A stretch of 64,000 bases of DNA from Effrenium voratum (Eukaryota > Sar > Dinophyceae > Suessiales > Symbiodiniaceae): the NCBI GenBank assembly GCA_963377175.1, contig CAUJNA010001247.1, positions 1,073,687-1,137,686 of the forward strand, written 5' to 3'. A model generated the notes under the pieces. That model was not told where the DNA came from and did not search any database. It was given only the letters and a program-made list of their open reading frames with translations. Positions 11,891 through 21,727 of this stretch are shown here, one piece after another. How positions within the stretch are numbered: position 1 is the stretch's first letter; each line of letters starts with the position of its first letter. A program made the translations under genes and the position numbers.

Positions 11891-13300
11891 CATATTGTTG
11901 CCAACCAGCAGCAGTGTGTCGCTGGAGGCTTAAGAGCGGCGCGGGATGCGCATGAGAGCAAACCCTGAAGAGGCGCCAGCTGTTCATTGCCTGATTATGT
12001 GAGGAGACCTGGACAAGTGCTTAAAATCAGCGGAAGAAGAAGTTTATGTTTGGGGCGGCCGGAAGTTTGGATTTTCTGGCTTTTTCAGAGGTTGCGGCCT
12101 AGTGATCCTCTAGTGCTCTTGCATTGATTTTGCAGCGCTCTGCTGCCACGCCTCTAGTGCTGTTGCAATGTTCATCTAGGGCTCATGAAGTGCCTGGTCA
12201 CAAGTAAGTGAATTCCATGGTCATAAATAAGGGAAGTTGATGGTCAAATATAAGCAAGATGCATATGGCCAAAACATATGGCCATATTTGAGTGCCGAGC
12301 CGTCATCTACCCCCCTATCCAAAGGGCTTAGGTTCAACCAAAGTAGGAGCTCAACTTGAAGCAAGCAATCCACCCCCAACCCCCTATCAAGGGGCTGAGG
12401 AGCTTGAGCTTTGCTAAGCCCTAAACCTTAAACCCTAATTCCTACCAGGCCGTATCCCACCCTTACGGGCGGTGTATACTCACATAAAGCGCCGGTCAGC
12501 GGCCTTTCTCCGCAGGCATGGGTGGCGCCTTGAGAGCGGGGCAAATGATTGCTTAGAAGCAACTCTTGGCTGCACCCTTTGATTCATTCAGCGCCCCCGC
12601 TGCTCCTTAATTAGTGGAAGCGGGCTGGCGCCTTGAGAGTGGGGCGAATGAAACTCTGCCCCGCGTCGTAGTCTGGGGGTCTGGCTCTTTTTGAACTTAA
12701 ACAGCCGGGCGCTTTTCCCTTACACTTTCCCCGCGCACTCGCCTTCGCGGCGCTCGCTTCGCGCCTTGTTTCTTCCGGAGCTAGCTTGCTATCTGACGCG
12801 CCCCGCTCGAGCGGATGCGCTTGTGTGCGAGAATTTAGGGCGCAAGCCCTAAACCCTAATAGGAAGTGTTTTGGGTGGTTTCCTGCGCTCGCCATAGAGG
12901 GTGGGAAAATAGAAGAGCTCGCGCTGATCTATTGGCCAAGCGCTGCAAGGAAAATGTGTTGCGCCTCCGCGGCTGCAGTCCGCCGCCACCCCTACTGCAG
13001 CCCTGGCTGCATGGGAGGCGGCAAAAGCCCCCGCGCGCAAGCATGTCGACCGCGCTCGCTGCAACGCCCTAATTAAGCCCGAAACCCTAGCGACCTCCTA
13101 TCGGCGCTCGTCGCAGAGGAGCGCAACTCGGCCGTGCCGGACTTTGCTCTGCGCCAGCACCAATGCAGCTGCTGCGACCAAGCACTTGCGGTACGGCGCT
13201 CGGCCTTGAGTTTAAGGTTTAGCAACCCCAAACCTTCGACGAACCGCAGCGACCCGTCAGCATTCACGGTAAAACGGTTCTGCGTGATTCTTGAAGCTCC
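11891..13300. other. Subtelomere-like spacer
   Basis: No convincing gene. It contains a short relic of the CACTAG satellite at about 12,098-12,130 and telomere-like words at about 12,417-12,441 (CCCTAAACCTTAAACCCTAAT), 12,846-12,860 and 13,076-13,091. The ORFs at 12,611-13,076 are GC-rich, unrecognised and overlap on both strands. Confidence 0.5.
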
Positions 13301-13309
13301 AGCTGCAAG

Positions 13310-13452
13310 CAGATTTTCATGGCCATTGATAAACTGGCAATACATAAAGGTGATAAATTGCTTGTACGGCGCAATGTTCGACCACCCCTCCCAAGCTGAA
13401 ATCTACTGTAAGTCTAAGGGGCTGCTTTTCTCCGGCCGTTGATAAATTGCTT
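13310..13452. repeat. Copies of the GATAAACTGTTC repeat family
   Basis: Contains TTGATAAACTGG, GATAAATTGCTTGTACGGCG, CAATG and GTTGATAAATTGC. This is the same family that forms tandem arrays at 42.7-43.5 kb and 46.2-46.8 kb. Confidence 0.6.
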
Positions 13453-13533
13453 GCGGTGTTGCCCTGCAAGGCGTGCAAAAAGACAAGGCTTTTTCGGCGT
13501 CAGCGACGCGGGCATGTGTTGGCGCCCGCGCCT
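13453..13533 (+). repeat. 81-bp direct repeat flanking the element, left copy
   Basis: Aligns without gaps to 25,823-25,903. Shared cores include AGACAAGGCTTT, GGCGTCAGCGACGCGGGC and TTGGCGCCCGCGCCT. Similarity resumes at 13,796-13,890 with 25,904-26,045. The 11.9-kb element therefore sits between two direct copies of the same genomic repeat. Confidence 0.8.
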
Positions 13534-13889
13534 TGCGTTTGCTGCCTCGCCCGCGGTGTAGCCTTGCGATCTCTGCGCGGCCGCAAATTCGGCAACCTCC
13601 GCACTGCGATTGGGAACGTCCGCTGCGCGTCATTTTTGTCGCACGCTTCCCCTTCGGGGGAGCCGAGATTTAGATTTCGTCGACGGCCCGTCGACGGCGT
13701 TTGTCGACGTTTGTGCCGCGAGTCAAGTTTTTGCGCCTGCGCCAGGCTAGACAAACTCGGCAGCTAAAGACTGAAAATGTCCGCCTCAGCCGCCCGATTT
13801 TGCTTGAGCCGCGTCGGCTGCTTATCGTCTTGCCGCCTCGCGGCGAGACTTTGCGCGATGTCGGACGTTGTCGGCGAGCGCCGAAAAGT

Positions 13890-13910
13890 TCTGTTCGTGG
13901 GATTTGGCCT
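13890..13910 (+). repeat. Left terminal inverted repeat
   Basis: 21 bp identical to the reverse complement of 25,768-25,788, ending GATTTGGCCT. A chance 21-bp inverted match bracketing a uniform gene cluster is very unlikely. Confidence 0.85.
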
Positions 13911-14260
13911 TAAAATAATTAGATTTGTCCTATTTTTTGTGTTTTCATGTGTTCTGTGTGCATGGTTTTTGTGTGTGTGTGTGTGTGCATGCAAAAAGTG
14001 CATGTTGTTGCAAGTGTTGGACACAAGAACTCAGTTTGGGACAGCATGTGGGGCGAGGCCCTGAAAGCAACTGAGGCGGCTAGCCGCCATGCATGGCAAG
14101 GAAACTGTGGAACACAACACACAGTTAAAGTTCTCAGAAGGCGGCTAGCCGCCCTTCATGGCCATACACCCTGGCAGGCAGCAAAGGACCTTCAGGGGGC
14201 AAGGGCCTTAAGGGGGCAAGGACCTTAAGGGGGCGACATGCAGACTCTTTTTTCCACACC

Positions 14261-14917
14261 TCAAAGCGACATGTATGCATGCATGACCTCTGCGGCTAGC
14301 CGCTGCTTGGTCATAGTGCCTTCGGCACATGACCTGCACCCCCTGCAAAGGTGCGACCACCTGCCAGCATTCTGCTCCAGGTGGTTCACCCTCACACGCG
14401 CGCCCAGCCGGGCCAGCACATGGGCAAAAAGCCACAAGACCGCAACTGAACGGTGGCGTCCTGCTCTGCAGAAGATGCCTAGTCTGGCCTCTTTCTGGGC
14501 AGAAGGCAGCTGAGCCACCCAGGCTTTGACCTCGCCGAGCAGCACAAGCAACTCCGCATGCGCAAAGACACGGGCAAGGGTCACATCGTGATAGCCAGGG
14601 TGGAAGCCAAGGTCATCACCATCTTCAGTGTGGCGGTTCCAAGCTCGATCTGGGTCGTCAATGCGAAGGCACGAAATGGTGAGATCCAACTCATCAGGGC
14701 ACGCGTTCACTCCTCGGAGGCCCCAGCTGGCCAAGAAGATGGTCTTGCCCTCCAAGGGCAGAGGCGTGACACAAGCAGCTCCTGCAGCAAAAGGCCACAA
14801 GAGAAAAAAAAGAACAGAGGGCCAACCACAGTATCCAAAAAACAAGCTGACAGTTTGGTCAAAAAAGCTGCCTTCGCCACGTGTTCGGCAGGGAACAGCG
14901 CCAGTGCCTCAAGCTAA
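14261..14917 (-). CDS. CX5R phosphatase-like / RapZ-C-like protein
   Basis: The diagnostic stretch IFCRAGRHRSVAVLWLFAHV (Cys codon at about 14,470) has the CX5R-S phosphate-binding loop of protein tyrosine phosphatases. Its C-x-x-G-x-H-R-S-V form also matches the C-terminal domain of the RapZ family. About 30 residues on, a cysteine cluster (HLCRGCRSC) could bind zinc. A substrate cannot be deduced. The frame has no usable early ATG: a TGA lies upstream at about 14,917 and the only in-frame Met codons are near the end. The N-terminal hydrophobic part (VLFFLLWPFAAGAA) may be intron or unspliced leader, and a 5' exon, perhaps the gene at 15,122-15,472, is likely. It is the last gene of the cluster. 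A GGCTAGCC palindrome falls in its 3' part. Confidence 0.55.
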
Positions 14918-15121
14918 ACAGCTGCCAACTGCCAACCATTTCCACTGAAACACCAACACAAAACAAGATGGCTAGCCATCAACAACACTGCAAAGTTCAT
15001 GCCATGAAAGCTCAAGCTGCTTCGTCGCCAAGGCGGCGACCTGCTCCGGCTAGCCGGGGCTGCAGGTGCTTTTGCGGAAGCCTTTGTGGTCACTCCGGGC
15101 ACTGAAGGCCTTGACTCAGCT

Positions 15122-15472
15122 TCAGGTGGCGGCATCGCTGCTGGACCTAGCAATTTGGGAGCAAGGTGGACCAACTAACTTTGTTCCCACAAACAAAATG
15201 GTCAAAGCCCAAAAAACAAGCACTTGCCAGAGCAGTGCCAGGGAGCCTGCCACTGCGCTGACACAAGTCCCAGTGATTATCTCCAGGACACACCGCCGTG
15301 CCAGTTGCACCTGCACGTTGTTCTGGCCTGTGATGCGAAGCACTCGCGGCCCATTGTTCCTGGAGCGAACGCTGACCTCGCAGGACGTGGCCAAACGGAC
15401 GTTCGCGCGGTCAGCAGCAGTGAAGGTGACCTGCTCCATGCCTTCAATCACCTCCTGGTGCGTAATGGTCAT
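15122..15472 (-). CDS. Small protein with possible KH-like fold
   Basis: ATG at 15,472 opens a 116-residue frame. Residues 1-70 read like ordinary conserved protein: VTFTAADRANVRLATSCEVS, RVLRITGQ and VQLARRCVLEII. The spacing of the RVLRITG strand and the following VxxARRxxxEII helix resembles a type-I KH RNA-binding domain, but the GxxG loop is missing, so this is tentative. The last 45 residues (ALLWQVLVFWALTILFVG) are strongly hydrophobic and are either a membrane helix or translated intron. It lies just upstream of, and co-directional with, the CX5R phosphatase-like frame, which lacks its own start; the two could be exons of one gene. Confidence 0.4.
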   Translation of the reverse strand: MTITHQEVIEGMEQVTFTAADRANVRLATSCEVSVRSRNNGPRVLRITGQNNVQVQLARRCVLEIITGTCVSAVAGSLALLWQVLVFWALTILFVGTKLVGPPCSQIARSSSDAAT

Positions 15473-15479
15473 GGCTGCT

Positions 15480-16100
15480 AAGCAAGCTGGCTGCTAAACT
15501 GCTTACATGATGCCTGCTGCATGCTGTTGTGATTGCTGATGTCTGCTGAAAGCTTGGCAACTGGACATCAAGTTTCCATCCCCAGACTTGAGGGTGCCAA
15601 ACACCAAGGCTTCAAGTTCCAAACTTCAATCAAACCCATTGCCAATCAAGAAAACCCAAGAACACATGATGGGCTGACTTTCTGACAAGTTGCGGCTAGC
15701 CGCAAGTGAAGTTGATTCAACACAGGAGCGTGGCTAGCCACAAGCTCCACAGCAACCATGGCAGCCTGGAAGTCACGAAAGCTCACAAAACCTAGCCCAT
15801 GACATGAAGAATCATTCTGACATAACCTCCCATCTAAAGGATTAAGGTGAAAGGGGGGTATATTGCAAAGTGGCTAGCCACAGGTCAGTTACACTTCAAT
15901 GTGCTTGTCAAACAAGCAAGCTGAATCATGGATGGCCAAAAACAACAAACACCTGAGTTGAGCAAGACATGTGAAGAGACATACTGCGCTCAGGACACAA
16001 GCAGTAACTTTTGGCTCGCACTCATGCTGGCATCTGGATTTGGATTCCTCGGAATCAGGCCAGCAGCCCCGAGATTTAAAGCAGAAGGACAAAAAGGTGG
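15480..16100. other. Intergenic region with three palindromes
   Basis: No gene. It separates the 1188-residue gene from the small KH-like frame and holds three GGCTAGCC palindromes (15,694, 15,732, 15,872), the first with a 16-bp symmetric core. Direct words CCAAAC..CAA recur, but no terminator was identified. Confidence 0.5.
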
Positions 16101-16101
16101 C

Positions 16102-19100
16102 CTACAAATGAACAGCTGTGCCGGGCTGGATCTCAACGTCGTAGGTCAGGGCAACCTGCGGCTTGATAGGCATGAGGCCCTTCGTAGCCCATTTCACTGC
16201 CCACATGATGCTGCAGTGCTCGAACTTGCAAGTGGAGAGCGGCACCAAAGAAGCCAAGGATGATGACCCCTTGAGCTCCAGGTTGGTGGGGTCATCACCC
16301 GATGCCTCAACTTGCGCATTGGTCTTTGAAGCAGGGCAATAGTAAACCTCATGCTTGCGCTCCAGCTCAAAGTGCTTCGGGTCCTCGGATGGGGCAGGCT
16401 TCTGGCTGTGGTAGCAGATGTCAGTGGCAGCACGGTTGCCCTGCACTGCATTCACAATCTCGCCCAGCGTGGTCAACTTGCCATTGTGGAGCACATGGGT
16501 GTTGGCATTCTTCATGTCGAAGAGGGTGTGTTTTTCCACATCTGCAGGGCCAATTTTCCCCTCTGCAAGGCGAGGCACATGTTTGAATGTACCTGGCCCA
16601 AAACCAGCCAGAACAGTGCCAGCTGGCAGTGCCACAACGTTCTGCGACACATTGACAAGAAGCCAAGAGCGATCCGTGGACACACGGATCATGATCTTGC
16701 CCAGGAGCTCCTTCTTGAGGCCAACCACAGCTGCTTGCGCAAGTTTGACAGCTGGCAAGTTGTCAACCAACTCAGACTTCAGGGGCGCAGTCGTTCGCCG
16801 CTTTTTTGGCGAAGGCTCAGGGCAGCTGTTGGCTTGGCCTGAAGACCCGGCTTTTTCAGGCGGCACCTCCCCAAATTCTGCAATGTGGTCGGCCAAAAGC
16901 TGCTGGAACTCAGTGCCAAAGGTCGGATGGGCTGCCCACTGCTGCACAACAACTTGGGGCACTGCCAAGACTCCTTGCTGAAGGACGCAGACATTGAGCT
17001 GTGGGGGAGGCGGGGCGCTGGCAAGGACCTCGGCTGGAGCATCTTTGGGGCGAACATGGAAGCCAGGCAAGACCACATCACCGCTCAAGAGCTTCTCTGT
17101 GAGCTCCTCCTGGATGGTGTGCTGCACCCACTCCACAGCTGTAGGGTCGGCCGAGGCAGCAACATACAAGATTGGGAACTTCATTGCCTTGACCCTTTCA
17201 AGCCAAGCCCAGAACAGGTCGCCCACACCAAGGGACAAGTCCAACACAAGCAGGCCGCTGATGTTGCCGGGCAAGTCATTCTCCAAGAGGGACTCCAGCA
17301 ACTTGCAGGACGCAGAGGGCCCGATCTGCTCAAACCGGCGCCCACCACGCACAGATCCATCAAGGTCGGTGCTGAAAGGGACAGCAGCATCAGAAAGGTC
17401 CTCAACAACCTTGAGCTTGGTTGCTGGCACTTGGTCGGCCTCCTCAGTGCGGCGGGTCCGCACCAGCTGAGAGGCTTGCCAGTAGCGCCCAGCTGGGTTG
17501 CGCTTTGACCGGCTTGTGCGCTGATCATCCTCAGCCTCATCATCTGACTGGACCGCCTCGATGTAGGGCCGGATGATGCGAATGGGGTACACTAAGGGTC
17601 TGGTGTCCCGGGAATCTTTGCGATCCTTGAAAATCAACGAGGCTTGGAGGTCCACATCCACTCCACGGCAAGCAAGTGACTTCAAGAGGAAATGCTCCAG
17701 GACATGCATCTGATTCTTCTTGTAATGGAAAACTGGGCACAGGAGGACTCCGAGGTTGCAGAAACTTTCTGACACTGTGTGGGCAAAGCAACAGGCTTGG
17801 GCCTCCTGGGCAAGCTGGCTGTGGACCGCAGGTGCCGACCAGTTCAGCACAGATAGTGTGGCCTTAGATGAGCAGGGGAAACCACAGCAAGGATTCAAGA
17901 AGGCTTTCAAAAGCAAGACGACCAAATAACAACTTAAATTAACATGAAGTTGAGCTGCAACTGCAGGCTTGGAAAGGCCAGCGCCCTTGATCAAAGTCTG
18001 GGCATGGTCCGAAACCAGCTTTGTGAGGGCACCAGTCTGGGAAGGGTCATAGGTAAAAACCTTGCACTTCTTGGCTAGCCAAGAGTTGCACCACTGCACA
18101 GCCTCGGAACGAAGCTTCTGCTTCCATTCAAGTTTGGCATGGTGGACTGCATGCTCATAACTCTGGATTTTGGACTGATGAACTTTGAAGGCGGTCTGGT
18201 CATAGTCCAGCTGCTTCTTCAGCAACTCAAACTTGCTCGCGGCCAGCTCTGTCAGCTGGATCTCCTCAGAATTCTTGGGCACAGGGATCTTGCATTGCAG
18301 CAGGTCGGCAACAGCACGGAAGGCCTTGATGTCAGTGACCACCAAGGACTCCCTCTTCTCAGTGCAGACTTCATGAAGCTCAAGGTCCAGGCCAGGACTG
18401 CCCTCGACCCACTTGTCGTAGATCTCGGTTTCCAAGTCAGCCTGCTTCAAGGGGAAGAGCTCAGCCAGCTGCTTGGACAGGTTCACCACCAGGGCTGCAA
18501 GTTCAGCAAAGCTTTCCATGGTGGCCTTGTCAGCCTTCCGGCGGGCGTGTGGGGACATCTTGTCAAAGTCCCGTGTCAGCCGGCGAAAGGTCAGGGTCGT
18601 GGAAACAACCGACATGGCAGCGAGCTTCTTCCACGATTTGTGCGGGCTCTTGTGGACATAGTTGGGCAGGATCTTCTTGGTGCTCAGGTTGTCATCACTA
18701 AGCACGCAGCTGTCCCAGCCATACTTGGAGACATGGGCCTGCAGCAAAGTCAAGAGATCGGCCGGAAACAGGGACATCAAGTTCCCAATAGCTGTGGCCT
18801 TGGACCCTACAAGCTGGAAGCTCTTCCCGACCCCAGAGTTGAAACGAGAGATCACAGCTGCGCTGTCTTCATAGCCCTTCTGCTTGAGCTGGCTCAAAGT
18901 GCCCACCCAGGTCAGCAAGTTGGGAGGGCGACGGATGGATCCTCGAAGTGACACACGGAAGTTGTAGAAGACCTCATCTTGCAAGCTGAAATGCTTGATG
19001 TGGTGCACATAGACCACCCCACACGAAGTTCTCAAGTTGCTGAAAGTCTCCAACAGCTGCAAGCCCTGCCCATCTTGCCAGAACATGTAGAGCAGGGCAA

Positions 19101-19668
19101 GGATTGTGCTGCCACGAAGCATGCCCTTGACATACCCCAAGGAGAAAGGATGGATTGGCAAACCGTTGGCAGCTGCAGCCCAGGGCGCTGTCAGCAGGAC
19201 ATCTGGCGTAACATGCTTGATCTGCAGAGGCTGGCTGCTGGTCACAAACCCATCCATCAGCAAGTGCTGCACCAGCAAGCGGGCACTGTGAGCAGAAGGC
19301 ATGGGCTTCAAGGTGCACAGGGCCATGTAGCCCAGCATCGAGATGTGAGCTTGGCAGGGGGCCTGGTCTCCAAGCTGGCTTTCTTCAGCAGAAGGCATCG
19401 GATTCTCCAAGTTGTAGAGCTTGTTTTTTTTCTGCAAAGGGAAAGTGCCCCACAGCCACTGCAAAAAAGCTGTCTGTTCAGAAGGATCTGCCAGCTTGTG
19501 CTGCAAGTACTGGGCTGGGCCACCATAGGGCTCGAGCACTTCACTGTCAAACGCCTTGAGCACATGCTCCATGGAGTCCTTGAAGGCAGTCTCAGTTTCA
19601 TCTGGCTCTGCAAGCTTGAAGGGAACCGGGGTTGGCTCCGAGCTGAGAACATCACCCACAGAGGACAT
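16102..19668 (-). CDS. Large protein of 1188 residues with methyltransferase-like segment
   Basis: The start is set at the ATG at 19,668 (MSSVGDVLSSEP); ten more upstream codons exist but begin with TTG. The frame is open to 16,102 with no interruption, the longest uninterrupted gene here. Visible parts: an N-terminal 400 residues of mixed helices and strands; a region rich in Lys, Glu and Leu (about 400-600) that may be coiled coil; an acidic linker with QSDDEAEDDQRTSRSKR (about 710-725); near residue 805 GLLVLDLSLGVGDLFWAWL followed by PILYVAASADPTAVEWVQ, resembling motifs I and II of a Rossmann SAM-dependent methyltransferase; and a nuclear-localisation-like SPKKRRTTAP near 955. I do not recognise the full-length family. 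One GGCTAGCC palindrome lies in frame at 18,073. A role in DNA or RNA modification, or as an element structural protein, is inference. Confidence 0.75.
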   Translation of the reverse strand: MSSVGDVLSSEPTPVPFKLAEPDETETAFKDSMEHVLKAFDSEVLEPYGGPAQYLQHKLADPSEQTAFLQWLWGTFPLQKKNKLYNLENPMPSAEESQLGDQAPCQAHISMLGYMALCTLKPMPSAHSARLLVQHLLMDGFVTSSQPLQIKHVTPDVLLTAPWAAAANGLPIHPFSLGYVKGMLRGSTILALLYMFWQDGQGLQLLETFSNLRTSCGVVYVHHIKHFSLQDEVFYNFRVSLRGSIRRPPNLLTWVGTLSQLKQKGYEDSAAVISRFNSGVGKSFQLVGSKATAIGNLMSLFPADLLTLLQAHVSKYGWDSCVLSDDNLSTKKILPNYVHKSPHKSWKKLAAMSVVSTTLTFRRLTRDFDKMSPHARRKADKATMESFAELAALVVNLSKQLAELFPLKQADLETEIYDKWVEGSPGLDLELHEVCTEKRESLVVTDIKAFRAVADLLQCKIPVPKNSEEIQLTELAASKFELLKKQLDYDQTAFKVHQSKIQSYEHAVHHAKLEWKQKLRSEAVQWCNSWLAKKCKVFTYDPSQTGALTKLVSDHAQTLIKGAGLSKPAVAAQLHVNLSCYLVVLLLKAFLNPCCGFPCSSKATLSVLNWSAPAVHSQLAQEAQACCFAHTVSESFCNLGVLLCPVFHYKKNQMHVLEHFLLKSLACRGVDVDLQASLIFKDRKDSRDTRPLVYPIRIIRPYIEAVQSDDEAEDDQRTSRSKRNPAGRYWQASQLVRTRRTEEADQVPATKLKVVEDLSDAAVPFSTDLDGSVRGGRRFEQIGPSASCKLLESLLENDLPGNISGLLVLDLSLGVGDLFWAWLERVKAMKFPILYVAASADPTAVEWVQHTIQEELTEKLLSGDVVLPGFHVRPKDAPAEVLASAPPPPQLNVCVLQQGVLAVPQVVVQQWAAHPTFGTEFQQLLADHIAEFGEVPPEKAGSSGQANSCPEPSPKKRRTTAPLKSELVDNLPAVKLAQAAVVGLKKELLGKIMIRVSTDRSWLLVNVSQNVVALPAGTVLAGFGPGTFKHVPRLAEGKIGPADVEKHTLFDMKNANTHVLHNGKLTTLGEIVNAVQGNRAATDICYHSQKPAPSEDPKHFELERKHEVYYCPASKTNAQVEASGDDPTNLELKGSSSLASLVPLSTCKFEHCSIMWAVKWATKGLMPIKPQVALTYDVEIQPGTAVHL

Positions 19669-19734
19669 CGCAGCTGGGCAGCTGGCACACCAAGCCAAAT
19701 GCTGGCAGCAGATGTGGGTATGAGGCGGTTTTGG

Positions 19735-19985
19735 TCAGATGTACCCCCCCCCAAATTCTGGACCCCCAGATCCGGCTAAAAAAAAATTTCTAGTCAGATC
19801 TCCCTGGGCTGACGGGTGTTTAGCCAGATCTCCCCCCCCCAAAATCTGGACCCCCAGATCCGGCGAAACACCCGCCAGCCCAGGGAGATCCGGCTAGAAA
19901 AATTTTTTTAGTCAGATCTCCCCCCCCCAAATTCTGGACCCCAAGATCCGGCGAAAATTCGAATTTTGAGGGGCCAGAAAATGGC
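19735..19985. repeat. Tandem and fold-back repeat upstream of the 1188-residue gene
   Basis: Four copies of a motif (CAGATCTCCCCCCCCAAATT, CTGGACCCCCAGATCCGGC) are arranged so that CCCTGGGCTGACGGGTGTTT at 19,803-19,822 is answered by AAACACCCGCCAGCCCAGGG at 19,864-19,883, giving a long imperfect hairpin. It lies 70-320 bp upstream of the start codon, in the 5' flank or 5' UTR, so it may be regulatory. Confidence 0.75.
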
Positions 19986-20504
19986 CAAAAGTTAAGTCTC
20001 AAGCTGCCTTCTGGCAGGAAGGTAGAAGGCAAAGGCAGAGCACCTACAGACTGTTCATGCCATGCCTGTTCACCAGGATTCCAAAAAAGAACACACTTTC
20101 TTGGATTCCTAAGAGAGGCGATCCAGCCAAGTCTGAGAAGGAAGTAAATCTACATGGAAGTTTCCAAACACATGCGAAATTTGAATTTGGCAGCTAGCTG
20201 CCAAGCAAAGTGGCCTCTCGAGGAACCTTGGCAGCTTGAGTTTTTACATCCTGGCTAGCCAGGAGCACAGCACAAGACTACTACTGTTGAAAAGCCTGGC
20301 TAGCCAGGAAGCAGCACAAAGCAGCAGGACAAGTGCTGTACCTTCTTGGACTGCAATTGCAATTGCTGCAATTGCTTCATTGCCCAGACCCAAAAGCATC
20401 CAACCACAAGTTCCAATCATTGACCAGAAGCTAATTGCGAAAACATGTTTGAATTAAGTTCTGTCCTCCCTTCCAAAATGAAACAGTCTGAAAGCAGAAG
20501 GCTA

Positions 20505-21353
20505 TCACAGCTCATGGTCGGACGCATCCCCTGGCAAGGAAAGCATGTCAATGTCAGATTCCTGCTCTTGCGTGCAGTAGAAGTGGACAGAGGCTGCAAG
20601 GTTCCTGCACATCTGCTCAGGGTAACGCTGGGCAGCTCGTGTCAGACCAACGCCGCCTTCAGAACCTTGAAGCCAAGCATGTGACTCAGGGAAATGGTTG
20701 CAAGTTGCAGGCGTGCACCTCTCACTGAAACAGGCAGGAAGCCCCCAGTTTGTCATCAGCTTCGTCCTCTTGCGGGCCGGAAGGTTGCTGACCGGCGTCC
20801 TCAAGCCCACCAAGCATTGGTCAAACACTTGCACTTTGACAGTCTGGTTGCTCAGCAAGGCCTTGGTGGCATCAAGGTTCCAGGATGTGGCTAGCCATGG
20901 ATGCTCCAAGACCGCCTTCCGGCCAGCCCGCATCTGGATTGCAAAGAGCTGGAGTGCGAAGAGGAACAATTTCTTGCCATCCTCATACTGCTTGGCCCAT
21001 TTTGATAGGTCTGCCCTGCGGTGGGTCATCGTGGCTTGGACCTGGGAAAATACTGTACATGGGGGACTCAGCATGATCACCAGCGGGCTCAGCCATGTGA
21101 TCAACTGGATCAATCGGTGCTGCATGCCTTCATCAAGCAGGTCCCATCCAGTTTCCACATCGATAGGTGGGCCAGTCCGCAATCCCAAGTTTTGGCAATG
21201 AGGGCCAACCCTTGGGTTGGAGAAGATTTCCATGAAGGCGACTTGGCCAACAGGTGCCAGGGCCAAGTCTGCAGTAAGCCCAGATTCATCTTCGAGGTCT
21301 TCAAGGTCGCTGCCAATGGACGAAGGGAGAGAGATCGCATCAAGGTCGGCCAT
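20505..21353 (-). CDS. C5-cytosine-methylase-like protein (SPPCTVFS)
   Basis: ATG at 21,353 (MADLDAISLPSSIG) opens a 282-residue frame. After an acidic leader it reads AFMEIFSNPRVGPHCQNLGL, PIDVETGWDLL, then PLVIMLSPPCTVFSQVQ. The PPCTxFS box corresponds to the catalytic PPCQxFS motif IV of cytosine-5 DNA methyltransferases, and AVLEHPW may stand for the ENP-type motif VI. The protein is far shorter than a full methylase and lacks a clear target-recognition and C-terminal FGN part, so activity is uncertain. Similar SPPCTxFS domains occur, to my knowledge, in dinoflagellate mobile-element proteins. A GGCTAGCC palindrome lies in frame at 20,889. It lies between the transposase-like gene and the 1188-residue gene, same strand. 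Confidence 0.6.
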   Translation of the reverse strand: MADLDAISLPSSIGSDLEDLEDESGLTADLALAPVGQVAFMEIFSNPRVGPHCQNLGLRTGPPIDVETGWDLLDEGMQHRLIQLITWLSPLVIMLSPPCTVFSQVQATMTHRRADLSKWAKQYEDGKKLFLFALQLFAIQMRAGRKAVLEHPWLATSWNLDATKALLSNQTVKVQVFDQCLVGLRTPVSNLPARKRTKLMTNWGLPACFSERCTPATCNHFPESHAWLQGSEGGVGLTRAAQRYPEQMCRNLAASVHFYCTQEQESDIDMLSLPGDASDHEL

Positions 21354-21727
21354 GATTGAACAACTCAAGAGCAGGATCTAAAGCTGCCTTCCTATCTACT
21401 AAAATGACTGCACACAAGCCCAAAACACAGCATAACATTTGCCAATGACATGCTCGCAACCGTACATGGAAGTAAATGTGACTGTCATGTCAATCAACTT
21501 GTGCTTTGTAACCCTTTGCTTGCAACACAGCTTTTTTGCGGCTAGCCGCGCACAACCCTACACAGCCCTGCACTTGATTACTGGCGGCTAGCCGCCCTGA
21601 CAAGCCAGAAATGCGCAGGGGCAAAAGGAAAGCAAGGCCGGCTGTCTGAACACAAAGGCGCACATGCGGTTTATACCTTCATACTCGGTCAAAATGCCAT
21701 CATTGCCTGAGTCAGCCGAGCCTCAGA

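Larger units (their letters stand above)
14075..15883. repeat. GGCTAGCC palindromes, left cluster (8 sites)
   Basis: The eight-base core lies at 14,078, 14,143, 14,294, 14,970, 15,048, 15,694, 15,732 and 15,872. Each is the centre of a longer perfect palindrome (12-16 bp), but the arms differ: GGC..GCC, GAT..ATC, CC..GG, TTGC..GCAA, GT..AC. All but 14,294 lie outside the likely coding parts. Confidence 0.9.
18069..21596. repeat. CTAG palindromes, central cluster (6 sites plus a variant)
   Basis: GGCTAGCC cores lie at 18,073 (16-bp palindrome inside the 1188-residue gene), 20,253 (16 bp), 20,298 (14 bp), 20,889 (10 bp, inside the methylase-like gene), 21,540 (12 bp) and 21,586 (14 bp). A variant, TTGGCAGCTAGCTGCCAA, is a perfect 18-bp palindrome at 20,187-20,204. 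Confidence 0.9.

Noticed and set aside
16418..19779. Plus-strand ORFs across 16-20 kb
   Set aside because: Antisense shadows of the intact 1188-residue minus-strand gene.
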